The translations under genes were made by a program, and so were the position numbers. The notes beneath the pieces were generated by a model, which was not told the DNA's origin, ran no database searches, and saw only the letters and a program-made list of their open reading frames with translations. A stretch of DNA of 64,000 bases from Clostridia bacterium. GTDB lineage: Bacteria > Bacillota > Clostridia > Christensenellales > Borkfalkiaceae. Positions 48,486 through 57,126 of the stretch are shown here, one piece after another (within the stretch, counting starts at the first letter, position 1; every line of letters begins with the position of its first letter). The stretch spans positions 1 to 64,000 of the forward strand of contig JAFVRR010000009.1 in the NCBI GenBank assembly GCA_017504165.1. The letters are read 5' to 3'.

Positions 48486-49085
48486 CTACTCCTTAACGAT
48501 TGTAGCGGAAACTTCTTCTACCGCTAAAGGTAAAATAATCCATTCCGCCTCTTCCATAACCCTTTTTTGTAAAACTTCGGGGGTGTCGCCCTCTTTAATA
48601 TAGACGGCTTTTTGTTTTATAATTTTACCGCCGTCTGGAATTTCGTTTACAAAATGCACGGTAGCACCCGTTACTTTAACGCCGTATTCAAGCGCTTTTT
48701 CGTGCACTTTTAATCCGTAAAAACCCTCTCCGCAAAAAGATGGAATAAGCGACGGATGCACGTTTAAAATTCTACCTTCAAAAGCGTCTGTAAACTTTTT
48801 AGATAAAATACACATAAATCCCGCTAAAACGATAAGATCAATACCCCTTTCATTTAAACTAGATATCAATTTATCTTCAAATTCGCTTGGACACGAACAT
48901 TCCTTTTTAGAAATTACAAGCGTTTCAATCCCTGCGTTTTTCGCCCTTTCAAGCGCGTAAGCGTTTTTATTATTAGAGATTACTAAAGAGATTTTTCCGC
49001 TTTTAATAATCCCGCTGTTTTCAGCATTGATAAGCGCTTGCAAATTCGTACCGCCACCCGAAACTAATACCGCTATTTTAACCAA
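48486..49085 (-). CDS. purN: Phosphoribosylglycinamide formyltransferase
   Basis: 199 residues. VLVSGGGTNLQALI opens the protein; VLAGFMCILS and NVHPSLIPSF with catalytic Asn-His are present, as is the later Asp in GGKIIKQ-type context. It makes FGAR with 10-formyl-THF. Confidence 0.95.
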   Translation of the reverse strand: MVKIAVLVSGGGTNLQALINAENSGIIKSGKISLVISNNKNAYALERAKNAGIETLVISKKECSCPSEFEDKLISSLNERGIDLIVLAGFMCILSKKFTDAFEGRILNVHPSLIPSFCGEGFYGLKVHEKALEYGVKVTGATVHFVNEIPDGGKIIKQKAVYIKEGDTPEVLQKRVMEEAEWIILPLAVEEVSATIVKE

Positions 49086-49096
49086 AACTATTCTCC

Positions 49097-50134
49097 TTAC
49101 TCTAAAATAACGCCGTCGCCTTTTACAATTTCGCCCATAATATACGCGTTTTCGCCGTTTGCCTTTAAGATTTCTACTGCCTTTTCAGCGTCTTCCTTTT
49201 TAACGATAACGCTCATACCAACGCCCATATTAAAGGTGTTGAACATATCTCTTTCAGGGATATTGCCAACCTTTTGAATAAGGTCGAAAATAGGTAAAAT
49301 TTTAAGCGCTTTTCTATCGATTTTAGCAGCCATACCTTCTGGTAAACTTCTTGGAATGTTTTCGTAGAAACCACCGCCCGTTATATGCGAAATTGCCCTA
49401 ACCGTCACTTCTTCAAGGAGCGCTAAAATAGGTTTAACGTAAATTTTAGTTGGAGTTAATAAAGTTTCGCCGATAGATTTGCCGTTAAGTTCGTCTAAAG
49501 GTTTAGAAATATCCGCTTCACCAACCTTGAATACCTTTCTAACAAGCGAGAAACCGTTAGAGTGTACACCGCTTGATGGAAGGGCGATTATAACGTCGCC
49601 TTCTTGCATAGATTTTGGATTTAAAATTTTCTTTTTATCTACAACGCCAACTGCAAAACCCGCTAAATCGTATTCGTCAATTGGGTAAAAGCCCGGCATT
49701 TCGGCAGTTTCGCCACCGATAAGCGCAGCGCCACTTTGAACGCAACCTTCACAAACGCCCGAAACGATTGACGCAATTTTTTCAGGCACGTTTTTACCGC
49801 AAGCGATATAATCTAAAAAGAAAAGTGGTTTAGCGCCACAACAAATAACGTCGTTAACACACATTGCAACGCAGTCGATACCAACCGTATCGTGCTTATC
49901 TTGTACGAAAGCAAGTTTAAGTTTAGTACCAACGCCGTCAGTACCGCTAACGAGTACGGGCTTTTCCATACCCTTAACGTCAAGTTCAAAAAGGCCACCG
50001 AAACCGCCAACGTCTGAACAAACGCCACTAGTCATAGTCCTAGCGATGTGCGCTTTCATAAGTTCAACCGCTTTGTAGCCCGCAGTAATATCAACGCCCG
50101 CTTGAGCGTAACTTTCACTTCTCGAATTTTTCAT
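49097..50134 (-). CDS. purM: Phosphoribosylformylglycinamidine cyclo-ligase
   Basis: 345 residues, AIRS family. [23 protein letters not shown] and [14 protein letters not shown] are conserved. It makes AIR from FGAM. It starts nine bases after the purF stop. Confidence 0.96.
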   Translation of the reverse strand: MKNSRSESYAQAGVDITAGYKAVELMKAHIARTMTSGVCSDVGGFGGLFELDVKGMEKPVLVSGTDGVGTKLKLAFVQDKHDTVGIDCVAMCVNDVICCGAKPLFFLDYIACGKNVPEKIASIVSGVCEGCVQSGAALIGGETAEMPGFYPIDEYDLAGFAVGVVDKKKILNPKSMQEGDVIIALPSSGVHSNGFSLVRKVFKVGEADISKPLDELNGKSIGETLLTPTKIYVKPILALLEEVTVRAISHITGGGFYENIPRSLPEGMAAKIDRKALKILPIFDLIQKVGNIPERDMFNTFNMGVGMSVIVKKEDAEKAVEILKANGENAYIMGEIVKGDGVILE

Positions 50135-50143
50135 AATTAACTC

Positions 50144-51571
50144 CTAATTTTCTTTACCATTCCAACAATAAGTACAAAGTTTACAAGGCTCTATACCGAT
50201 TGCCTTCATCATGCCTTCTAAAGTTTGATAATCTAACGAATCAAACTTCATTTTTTCACATATCGCCTTTCTAAACGCTTTACCCCTTTCAGTAGCGCCG
50301 TCTATGTATTCATCAATATATTTAAGCCCTTCTTCCCCTTCAAGTTCTAAAATGATTTTTCTACCAAGTAAATCATTTTCCGAATTCGTTCTAGAAAAGT
50401 TAATATATTTACAAGCAAACATAATCGGAGGACAAGCAGAGCGCATATGTACGGATTTTGCACCGTTATTAAACAAGAAATCTACCGTTTCACTAAGTTG
50501 CGTTCCACGAACGATACTATCGTCAACAAAAAGCAAATCTTTACCTTTAATAAGGTCAACGATAGGCACTTGTTTCATTTTAGCAACTTTCTTACGCTCT
50601 TCTTGATTAGAAGGAATAAAACTTCTAGCCCAAGCAGGCGTATATTTAATAAAAGGACGAGCAAATGGAATATTGCTACCATGCGAATAACCTATTGCGT
50701 GAGGCGTACCAGAATCGGGAACACCACTCACGTAATCCACGCTTGGTAAAGTTCCGTTTTTCTTTTCGTTTTCAGCCATTATTCTGCCGTTATTCATTCT
50801 GAAAAGTTCTACGTTTTTGCCTTCGTACGTCGCGTTAGGATAACCATAATACGCCCACATAAAGGCGCACATTTTCATTTCCGTAGTGCCTTCATGCAAT
50901 ACAACGCATTCTTCGTTAGATATTTCTACAATTTCACCCGATTTTAATTCTTTAAAATCTTCATAACCTAATTTCTCGTAGGCAAAAGATTCAAACGAAA
51001 CGGCAAAACCGCTATCGTCTTTACCAATGCTAACGGGAAGACGACCTACTTTATCCCTTGCAACGACTAAATGCCTATTTTCAAATAATAGAAGTAGCGA
51101 GCAAGAGCCCTCTATTAAATTTTGCGCGTGTTTAATACCTTCGCAAATAGTATCTTTTTCTTCAATAAGCGCGGCAACAAGTTCTAACGAGTTTACCCTA
51201 TTCCCGGAAACCGCTTGAAAGATACCGTAACTTTTACCAAGATATTCTTTAACAAGTTTTTCATTGTTAGCAACGTAGCCAACCATCGCTATTGCGTAAG
51301 TACCGAATTTAGACTTAATTAAAAGTGGTTGTGGGTCAAGATCGCTAATACAACCAATGCACGCTTTACCCTTCATTCTCGAAGTAATATTATCAAATTT
51401 AGTTCTAAACGGAGAGTTTTCAACGTTATGAATTTCTCTTTGAAACCCGTCTACGCTATTTACCGCCGCCATACCCGCCCTAGAATTTCCAAGGTGCGAG
51501 TGATAGTCAACGCCGAAAAACACGTCTTGAACACATTGTTTTTTGCTAGTAATTCCAAAAAAACCGCCCAT
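50144..51571 (-). CDS. purF: PurF-like amidophosphoribosyltransferase without the N-terminal cysteine
   Basis: 475 residues from the ATG at 51571 (AAGGGG site); a TTG seven codons upstream overlaps purC and is less likely. The PRPP site DLLFVDDSIVRGTQ is intact and GYSHGSNIPFARPF is typical. Normal PurF begins MCG, where the exposed Cys is the glutaminase nucleophile. Here the protein begins MGGFFG, with Gly at that place. The glutaminase-like domain (DYHSHLGNSRAGM) is kept but should not cleave glutamine in the usual way. It may use free ammonia or a partner. C-terminal cysteines (CKLCTYCW) resemble the Fe-S ligand region. Confidence 0.88.
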   Translation of the reverse strand: MGGFFGITSKKQCVQDVFFGVDYHSHLGNSRAGMAAVNSVDGFQREIHNVENSPFRTKFDNITSRMKGKACIGCISDLDPQPLLIKSKFGTYAIAMVGYVANNEKLVKEYLGKSYGIFQAVSGNRVNSLELVAALIEEKDTICEGIKHAQNLIEGSCSLLLLFENRHLVVARDKVGRLPVSIGKDDSGFAVSFESFAYEKLGYEDFKELKSGEIVEISNEECVVLHEGTTEMKMCAFMWAYYGYPNATYEGKNVELFRMNNGRIMAENEKKNGTLPSVDYVSGVPDSGTPHAIGYSHGSNIPFARPFIKYTPAWARSFIPSNQEERKKVAKMKQVPIVDLIKGKDLLFVDDSIVRGTQLSETVDFLFNNGAKSVHMRSACPPIMFACKYINFSRTNSENDLLGRKIILELEGEEGLKYIDEYIDGATERGKAFRKAICEKMKFDSLDYQTLEGMMKAIGIEPCKLCTYCWNGKEN

Positions 51572-51584
51572 ATAACCCCTTAAA

Positions 51585-52268
51585 TTAAGCAAAGAAAAGT
51601 TTAGATAAAGTCATTGGGTCAACGTACACGCCGTCTTTATAAACACGCATATTGCCTGAAGAAATTTCGTCAATTAAAACGACTTCGTCCCCACTATAAC
51701 CGAATTCAAATTTGATATCGTATAATACAAGACCTTTCTTTAAAAGATCGTCTGCTACGATTTTAGTGATTTTTTGAGTCATTTCTTTAGTTTCGTCATA
51801 TTGTTTTTCAGTCATAACACCTAAAACAACTAAACCGTCTTTAGTAACGAGTGGATCTCCCTTTTCATCGTTCTTGAAAGTCATTTCAACGTAAGATGGA
51901 AGGTCTGCGCCTTCTTCAATATAATCGCCGTATCTTCTTAAGAAACTACCTACCGCTTTATTTCTACAAATAACTTCTAAGCCTTTGCCGAAAACTTTTG
52001 CTGGTAAAACTTCCATAGTAGTTTCTTTAAGGTCTGCTGAAACGTAGTGAGTTTTCACGCCAGCCTCTTTTAATTTTTCAAAGAAATACATAGACATTCT
52101 AAGGTTAACGTCACCAACGCCGTCAATAGTTAAACCAACTGAGTTTTCACCTGGGTCAAACTTGCCGTCTTTACCCGTGCAATCGTCTTTAAACTTTAAA
52201 AGATAATTTCCATTATCAAGTGCGTATACGTCTTTAGTTTTGCCTTTATAAACAAGTTTCTTTTCCAT
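51585..52268 (-). CDS. purC: SAICAR synthetase
   Basis: 227 residues. [11 protein letters not shown], the [12 protein letters not shown] segment and DIKFEFG are family motifs. It joins CAIR and aspartate. It lies 13 bases before the purF start. Confidence 0.95.
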   Translation of the reverse strand: MEKKLVYKGKTKDVYALDNGNYLLKFKDDCTGKDGKFDPGENSVGLTIDGVGDVNLRMSMYFFEKLKEAGVKTHYVSADLKETTMEVLPAKVFGKGLEVICRNKAVGSFLRRYGDYIEEGADLPSYVEMTFKNDEKGDPLVTKDGLVVLGVMTEKQYDETKEMTQKITKIVADDLLKKGLVLYDIKFEFGYSGDEVVLIDEISSGNMRVYKDGVYVDPMTLSKLFFA

Positions 52269-52285
52269 AATATTTCTCCTTTAAA

Positions 52286-52780
52286 TTAAATATTAAATTT
52301 ATCTTCTACCGCTTGATTTTTTTCAAGAACGGCATTTTTATCATTTTGGCGTTTTTCGTCTAACGCTTTTGCTAAATTTTTATCAGTTATAGCAAGCATT
52401 TCTATTGCTAAAAGCGCAGAGTTTACCGCGCCGTTAACCGCAACCGTTGCAACGGGAATACCCGACGGCATTTGAAGTGTAGATAAAACCGCATCAAGCC
52501 CGCCTAAACCGCCCGACGCTATTGGAATACCAATAACGGGAAGAGTCGTATTAGCGGCAATTGCGCCCGCTAAGTGCGCCGCCATACCCGCAGCAGCAAT
52601 GATTACGCCAAAACCGTTTTTTCTAGCGTTTTTAGTAAAGTTTGCCGCCTCAAGCGGAGTGCGGTGCGCCGAATATACGTGAACTTCGTACGGCACGTTA
52701 AAACTCTTTAAAGTGTTTATTGCCTTTTCTACTACTGGTAAATCGCTATCGCTACCCATAATAATTGCAACTTTTTTCAT
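52286..52780 (-). CDS. purE: N5-CAIR mutase / AIR carboxylase PurE
   Basis: 164 residues. IMGSDSDLPV, YSAHRTP and AAAGMAAHLAG are the conserved PurE motifs. No purK is nearby. It is the first purine gene, about 340 bases downstream of the ZTP riboswitch, with hairpin repeats in between. Confidence 0.94.
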   Translation of the reverse strand: MKKVAIIMGSDSDLPVVEKAINTLKSFNVPYEVHVYSAHRTPLEAANFTKNARKNGFGVIIAAAGMAAHLAGAIAANTTLPVIGIPIASGGLGGLDAVLSTLQMPSGIPVATVAVNGAVNSALLAIEMLAITDKNLAKALDEKRQNDKNAVLEKNQAVEDKFNI

Positions 52781-52843
52781 ATTTATCTCCTAATATAAAA
52801 TTATTTATTTAATAATAATTAAAACCCCGTGTAAGTAACGTTT

Positions 52844-52919
52844 CAAGTCAAGGCAAATCCCGCAGGCAATAGTTTACATATTGTCAAGGGGTTTAACGAT
52901 GAATTACGCAGTATATAAG
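52844..52919. repeat. Intergenic hairpin repeat (type C, copy 1)
   Basis: 76 bp with nested arms: AAATCCC with GGGGTTT (one G-U pair), then GCAATA with TATTGT around a small loop. Nearly identical to copy 2, 159 bp away. It lies in the purE leader between riboswitch and gene. Confidence 0.75.
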
Positions 52920-53002
52920 CCATTTAAAGTTTATAGCCTTAACTGTAAAAACTAAAGTGAGTGACGGCTAGAAATTAAAGAAATTAACGGATTAGATGCA
53001 AG

Positions 53003-53078
53003 CAAGTCAAGGCAAATCCCGCAGGCAATAGTTTACATATTGTCAAGGGGTTTAACGATGAATTGCGAAGTATATAAG
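53003..53078. repeat. Intergenic hairpin repeat (type C, copy 2)
   Basis: Same as copy 1 apart from a few bases near the right end. Outside the two copies the 52781-53117 stretch holds nothing recognisable. Confidence 0.75.
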
Positions 53079-53117
53079 ACGTTTAGAATTTAATTTATAG
53101 CCATAACGAACTTATAC

Positions 53118-53222
53118 AAAAAGGCACACCTATCCTTATAAGATGGTGTGCCCAGACGGTCGGCTTACATATCCTTAGTTCCATCGTGGTACTCCACTTG
53201 TTCCGTCAGTCGCAAAGGACAT
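53118..53222 (-). promoter_or_regulatory. ZTP (pfl) riboswitch with terminator, upstream of the pur genes
   Basis: On the minus strand the leader has GACTGACGGAAC, a GTGG/CCAC hairpin and then GCCGACCGTCTGGGCA (about 53149-53164), the conserved halves of the ZTP/ZMP aptamer. A terminator overlaps its end: GGCACACC (53123-53130) with GGTGTGCC (53145-53152) and a U-run. Ligand binding (ZTP/ZMP, signs of 10-formyl-THF shortage) should favour readthrough into purE and beyond. This fits the formyl-THF-using genes and fhs downstream. Confidence 0.88.
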
Positions 53223-53237
53223 TTTTAAGTTAGTTTT

Positions 53238-53266
53238 ATTTTAACATTAAATATGATTTTTGTCAA
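53238..53266 (-). promoter_or_regulatory. Promoter of the purine operon
   Basis: Minus-strand TTGACA (53261-53266), 17-base spacer, TAAAAT (53238-53243), about 15 bases before the ZTP aptamer. Confidence 0.8.
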
Positions 53267-53375
53267 CGACTTAAAGGCTAGGTTTTCAGTAATTTGAATT
53301 ATTATTTTTCTTTTTAGTAAAACTAGTTTTACTATTAAAATTTATTACGCGTGTTCGCTATACTTTTTACCAATT

Positions 53376-53403
53376 AAAAATGCACCCTTATATAAGAGTG
53401 CAT
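53376..53403 (-). terminator. Terminator of the surface protein gene
   Basis: Arms ATGCAC (53380-53385) and GTGCAT (53398-53403), extended inside by CTTATATAAG, with a U-run on the minus strand, 8 bases past the stop. Confidence 0.75.
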
Positions 53404-53410
53404 TTATATA

Positions 53411-54781
53411 TTATCTATCTTCTTCTTTTACGTCTACTTTTGTTTCCTTTGGTTTAATTACAAGTAATAAAATAATTGCAACTAAACAAGCGAAAGAAAT
53501 GCAGAATAAAATGAATGGGAATACGTTTACTTCAAGCCAATCGCCAAAACTTGTTTTGTATGGGCTAGACTTAATTGCTTTAGAAACTTTAATAACTTCA
53601 GTATACGCATCTTTAACGTGGTTAACGCCAAATACAGTTACCCTAAGTCTGTATTCGCCAGTTTTGTCAGGAGTGAATTTTAAAGAGCCGGAACTAAGTT
53701 CGTCAATAACTTCCCAATCGCTAGAACTATCTTTTCTATATTCAATTTCGTATTTTTCACTTAAAATATCGCCGTAAACGTCAACTTTTGGTAAAGTGTA
53801 TTCAAGGTCAACGAAACCGTTTTCTTGGTAAGTAGAGTTAATTTTAATAGTTGGTTCTTTGCTATCTAAAGTGAAAGCAAATACAGGAACTTTTAAAGTT
53901 TCTACAACCGTTTTACCTGCAATAGAGAATTCTTCGCCGTAGCCTTTAGAAGAATTATCTTTAACGTAGTACTTTTCATCGTTTTTATTGAAGTAAAGTT
54001 CAGTGCCGTCAACCGAGCAAGCGTAGAAACCGTCTTCCTTTTCTTTAAGACCGTCAACGGTGATTGCCTTGCCACCGTCGATATTTAAATTGCTTTTTTC
54101 GATATCGAATACAACGTAGAATCTATAAGTACCGTAGCCTTTGATAGAAATTTTAAGGTCTGCTTTAGACGCGAAGTTACTGCTACTAACAGTATCGCCT
54201 ACCGTGTAGTAGTAAACGGTTTTTCTAATACTGCCGTATGGGAAGTTTGTAGAAATAAGTTTTTCTAAACTTGGAACGGTGAAACTGCTTGTACCTGCAG
54301 TTAAATCTTCTTTAGCGTTCTTTTCAACTTCTTGTTTATATTCGTTAAGTTTTGTTTCGTCTAAAATATAATCAAGAGTGATAAATTCTTCAGTATCGCC
54401 AACGCTAAAGGTTTCTTCATACTTAGTCGTGCCTTCTTTTTTAGAAATAGTTACTTTATGAACGCCGTTATTGAAGAAAGTAATAGTAGCGGCATCGTCG
54501 CTTGCAGAGAAAGTTGCAGTATAACCGTCAACTACCTTTGCTTCGCCGTCGTAAACGATAACAGGCGCGCCACCGTCTTTTTCAATTTTAATTTCAACGT
54601 CTTTAGAATCTGCGTCTTTAAGTTCAGGAACGCTTTCAACGGAAATTACGTATTCAGTACCTTTGAATACCTTTTTATATTCGTCTGCTTTAACGCTGTT
54701 TGTTGTAAGGTTAACAAACGGCAATACGAAAATAGCGCATAATGCAAATACGATTAGTTTTTTAACGCTGTTTTTTATCAT
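53411..54781 (-). CDS. Secreted, membrane-anchored protein of unknown function
   Basis: 456 residues. A signal peptide (about 1-31, ending NSVKA), a long beta-rich extracellular part and one membrane segment near residues 422-443 (FPFILFCISFACLVAIILLL) followed by a short charged tail give a type I topology. The region around 320-410 looks like an Ig/fibronectin-type domain (KYEIEYRKDSSSDWEVIDEL is at the limit of what I can call). No enzyme motif and no LPxTG signal was found. It is a single gene with its own promoter and terminator. I do not recognise the family. Confidence 0.75.
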   Translation of the reverse strand: MIKNSVKKLIVFALCAIFVLPFVNLTTNSVKADEYKKVFKGTEYVISVESVPELKDADSKDVEIKIEKDGGAPVIVYDGEAKVVDGYTATFSASDDAATITFFNNGVHKVTISKKEGTTKYEETFSVGDTEEFITLDYILDETKLNEYKQEVEKNAKEDLTAGTSSFTVPSLEKLISTNFPYGSIRKTVYYYTVGDTVSSSNFASKADLKISIKGYGTYRFYVVFDIEKSNLNIDGGKAITVDGLKEKEDGFYACSVDGTELYFNKNDEKYYVKDNSSKGYGEEFSIAGKTVVETLKVPVFAFTLDSKEPTIKINSTYQENGFVDLEYTLPKVDVYGDILSEKYEIEYRKDSSSDWEVIDELSSGSLKFTPDKTGEYRLRVTVFGVNHVKDAYTEVIKVSKAIKSSPYKTSFGDWLEVNVFPFILFCISFACLVAIILLLVIKPKETKVDVKEEDR

Positions 54782-54855
54782 TTTTAACTCCTAAATATAA
54801 TTGAGTATTAAAATTTTAAATACTAATACCCATAATAAATCACTATACTTTTTAT

Positions 54856-54884
54856 ATTTTACTTTAAAATATTGTTTTTGTCAA
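54856..54884 (-). promoter_or_regulatory. Promoter of the surface protein gene
   Basis: Minus-strand TTGACA (54879-54884), 17-base spacer, TAAAAT (54856-54861), about 75 bases upstream of the start codon. Confidence 0.75.
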
Positions 54885-54977
54885 TAACATTAAATAAAAT
54901 ACTAAATAGAATATTTAACTTTTTTATCAAATTTTTGATTTTTTACGTATAATGTAAGGTAAACGACTGAATATAAT

Positions 54978-55517
54978 ATGAAAACGATTATTTTATTTAC
55001 GACTGCATTGTCAGTCAGTTTAGATTCGTTTTTTTGCGGACTTTCAATGTCAGTCAAGACAACTAAAAATTTTAAATTCCTTTTAGGAATTTCATTTTCC
55101 GTATTTTTACTTTGCATTTTGGGTAGTTTGTTTGGCGCAAGTTTATACACCGCGCTATCTAGTTTTTCTGAAATTGTCGGCGGAAGTATACTAATTATTA
55201 TATCCGTTTTCGGCTTTTTAGAAAACTTAAAAGAAAAAACCACCCCAATAAACACAAAAGACAATATCTTTTTAGAAAGCGTAATTATAGGCTTTGCCAT
55301 AGGTCTTGACGGCGCGGTGGGTTGTCTATCCCTTTCCCTTATGGGATATAATAGCCTATTAGTGCCAATTTTAATCACTTTCGTTCACGTTTTGCTTATG
55401 AATTTGGCAATTTTAATTTCCAAAAGCAAACTTTCTAAATTTTTAAAAAAATTTAGTTTTACCCCGCCTTTAATACTATTTTTACTTGGCTTATTTAAAC
55501 TTATTTTTTCAATTTAA
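54978..55517 (+). CDS. MntP/YtaF-like membrane protein
   Basis: 179 residues with about six hydrophobic segments. The two repeat signatures, SVSLDSFFCGLS near residue 12 and AIGLDGAVGCLSL near residue 113, each have an Asp in a membrane helix, as in MntP manganese exporters and the sporulation protein YtaF. Cation export is likely but the ion is uncertain. The overlapping minus-strand frame is a shadow. The start has no strong SD. Confidence 0.75.
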   Translation: MKTIILFTTALSVSLDSFFCGLSMSVKTTKNFKFLLGISFSVFLLCILGSLFGASLYTALSSFSEIVGGSILIIISVFGFLENLKEKTTPINTKDNIFLESVIIGFAIGLDGAVGCLSLSLMGYNSLLVPILITFVHVLLMNLAILISKSKLSKFLKKFSFTPPLILFLLGLFKLIFSI

Positions 55518-55548
55518 AACACTTGTGCGGTTGCACAAGTGTTATTTT
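55518..55548. terminator. Bidirectional terminator
   Basis: Perfect arms AACACTTGTGC (55518-55528) and GCACAAGTGTT (55533-55543) between convergent genes; T-rich on the right and A-rich on the left. Confidence 0.8.
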
Positions 55549-55550
55549 AA

Positions 55551-56252
55551 TTATAAAGTTGGTTTAAGCGATACCGAAGTATCAAAAAGTTTCCAAGGGC
55601 TATTGTCCTTTGGTGGTTCGGCTTTAAAGGTTAACCTTTCCTTTGTGACAGGGTGAGTAAAGGATAAAGAAGTTGCCCAAAGCGCTAAATTGCCCTTAAC
55701 CGCATTTTCGCCACCGTAGCGCATATCGCCGTATACAGGGTAACCTAAATTAGACGTTTGCACGCGAATTTGGTGAGTTCTACCCGTGTGAAGTTTAATT
55801 TCAGTAAATGATAAATTGTGGTTTTCTTCTAAAACCTTATATTCAAGTTCGGCAAACTTTGCACCCTTTACCGTTTGACCGCAAACGTAAACCATATTAT
55901 TTATAGGGTTTTTCTTTAAATAATTTGTAACAGTTTGCTCTTTTTTAGGCAAAATACCAACTAAAACGGCATAATAAATCTTTTGGAAATCGCCGTTTTT
56001 CATTTGTTCTGAAAGGCGTGCGGCGGCTTTAGACGTTTTGGCAAATACCATAACGCCACCAGTTGGTCTATCAAGCCTATGAACAAGACCTAAATAGACG
56101 TTGCCAGGCTTTTCATCCCTTACTTTTATGTAGTTTTTAATAATAGTAAGCATATCTAAATCTTTCGATTCATCTTCGCAAGAAGGTACGCTTTGAGGTT
56201 TTAATACCACTATTATATGGTTGTCTTCATATAAAATTATAGGTTCTTCCAT
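55551..56252 (-). CDS. RluA-family pseudouridine synthase
   Basis: 233 residues from the ATG at 56252, nine bases after AAGGG; a GTG three codons upstream overlaps that SD. HRLDRPTGGVMVF carries the catalytic Asp and TGRTHQIRVQ the second motif. It lacks the S4 domain of the paralogue at 8118. The RNA target is unknown. It follows an RNA methyltransferase gene closely. Confidence 0.88.
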   Translation of the reverse strand: MEEPIILYEDNHIIVVLKPQSVPSCEDESKDLDMLTIIKNYIKVRDEKPGNVYLGLVHRLDRPTGGVMVFAKTSKAAARLSEQMKNGDFQKIYYAVLVGILPKKEQTVTNYLKKNPINNMVYVCGQTVKGAKFAELEYKVLEENHNLSFTEIKLHTGRTHQIRVQTSNLGYPVYGDMRYGGENAVKGNLALWATSLSFTHPVTKERLTFKAEPPKDNSPWKLFDTSVSLKPTL

Positions 56253-56265
56253 AAAATTCACCCTT

Positions 56266-57126
56266 TTAGTTTTCCGTCCAAATACCAGAGCATCCGCAAG
56301 GAAGGGCTATGCCTTCGTTCGTTGGGAGCCCAACTTCGTACGCGTCGATTTTACCGCCGTAATCTTTCATATTAAGCGTTAAAATGTTCTTTATTACTTG
56401 GGGTTGTAACCCTGTCGTGTAACTGTTAATTAAGAAAAATAACGGATTATCAGAAAGTACGCCCGTGCAAGTTTTAACAAGGTTAAAAAGTTCGTGTTCA
56501 ATCTTCCACGTTTCGCCGTTAGGACCACGACCAAAAGACGGTGGGTCCATTATAATAGCGTCATACTTTTTACCACGCCTAATTTCGCGTTGAACGAATT
56601 TTAAACAGTCGTCAATGATAAACCTTACCTTTCCTTCCCCAACTTTAGATAGTCGGCAGTTTTCCCCCGCCCTTTCTACCATACCTTTAGCGGCGTCAAC
56701 GTGGCAAACTGACGCGCCCGCCTTTAAGCAAGCAACCGTTGCCCCACCCGTATAGGCAAATAAGTTAAGTACGTTTATAGGTCTATTCGCATTTTTAATA
56801 AGGTCGGTCATTTTGTCCCAGTTGGCGGCTTGCTCTGGAAATAAGCCGGTATGTTTAAAGCCCATAGGTTTAATTAAAAACTTAAGTTCTTTATACTCTA
56901 CAATCCAACTTTCAGGAAAATCTTTAAGTTTTTCCCATCTACCGCCACCCGTTTCACTGCGGACGTATCTTGCGTTTAAGCCTTTATATTTATTTAGTTT
57001 TTCCTGCTCGGGCCAAATTACTTGCGGGTCGGGGCGAAGTAAAACTACGTCTTTCCATCTTTCTAGTTTATACCCGTCGCCCGTCGCAATTATTTCGTAA
57101 TCTACCCAATTTTTAGCAAGTTCCAT
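56266..57126 (-). CDS. SAM-dependent RNA methyltransferase (RlmI/RlmK-like)
   Basis: 286 residues. NLFAYTGGATVACLKAG is the SAM-binding motif and MDPPSFGRG the catalytic DPP motif, as in large-subunit rRNA m5C/m2G methyltransferases. The PUA domain of RlmI is not present. Its start overlaps the ileS stop by one base, so it is co-transcribed with ileS. Confidence 0.82.
   Translation of the reverse strand: MELAKNWVDYEIIATGDGYKLERWKDVVLLRPDPQVIWPEQEKLNKYKGLNARYVRSETGGGRWEKLKDFPESWIVEYKELKFLIKPMGFKHTGLFPEQAANWDKMTDLIKNANRPINVLNLFAYTGGATVACLKAGASVCHVDAAKGMVERAGENCRLSKVGEGKVRFIIDDCLKFVQREIRRGKKYDAIIMDPPSFGRGPNGETWKIEHELFNLVKTCTGVLSDNPLFFLINSYTTGLQPQVIKNILTLNMKDYGGKIDAYEVGLPTNEGIALPCGCSGIWTEN

Noticed and set aside
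20558..53078. Possible CRISPR array from the spaced repeats
   Set aside because: Copies are few, 75-120 bp long, internally palindromic and scattered between genes; no short regular repeat-spacer pattern and no cas genes.
54902..55378. 158-residue open frame on the minus strand
   Set aside because: It is antisense to the MntP/YtaF-like gene, whose membrane helices and paired Asp motifs are clearly real; this frame shows no domain.
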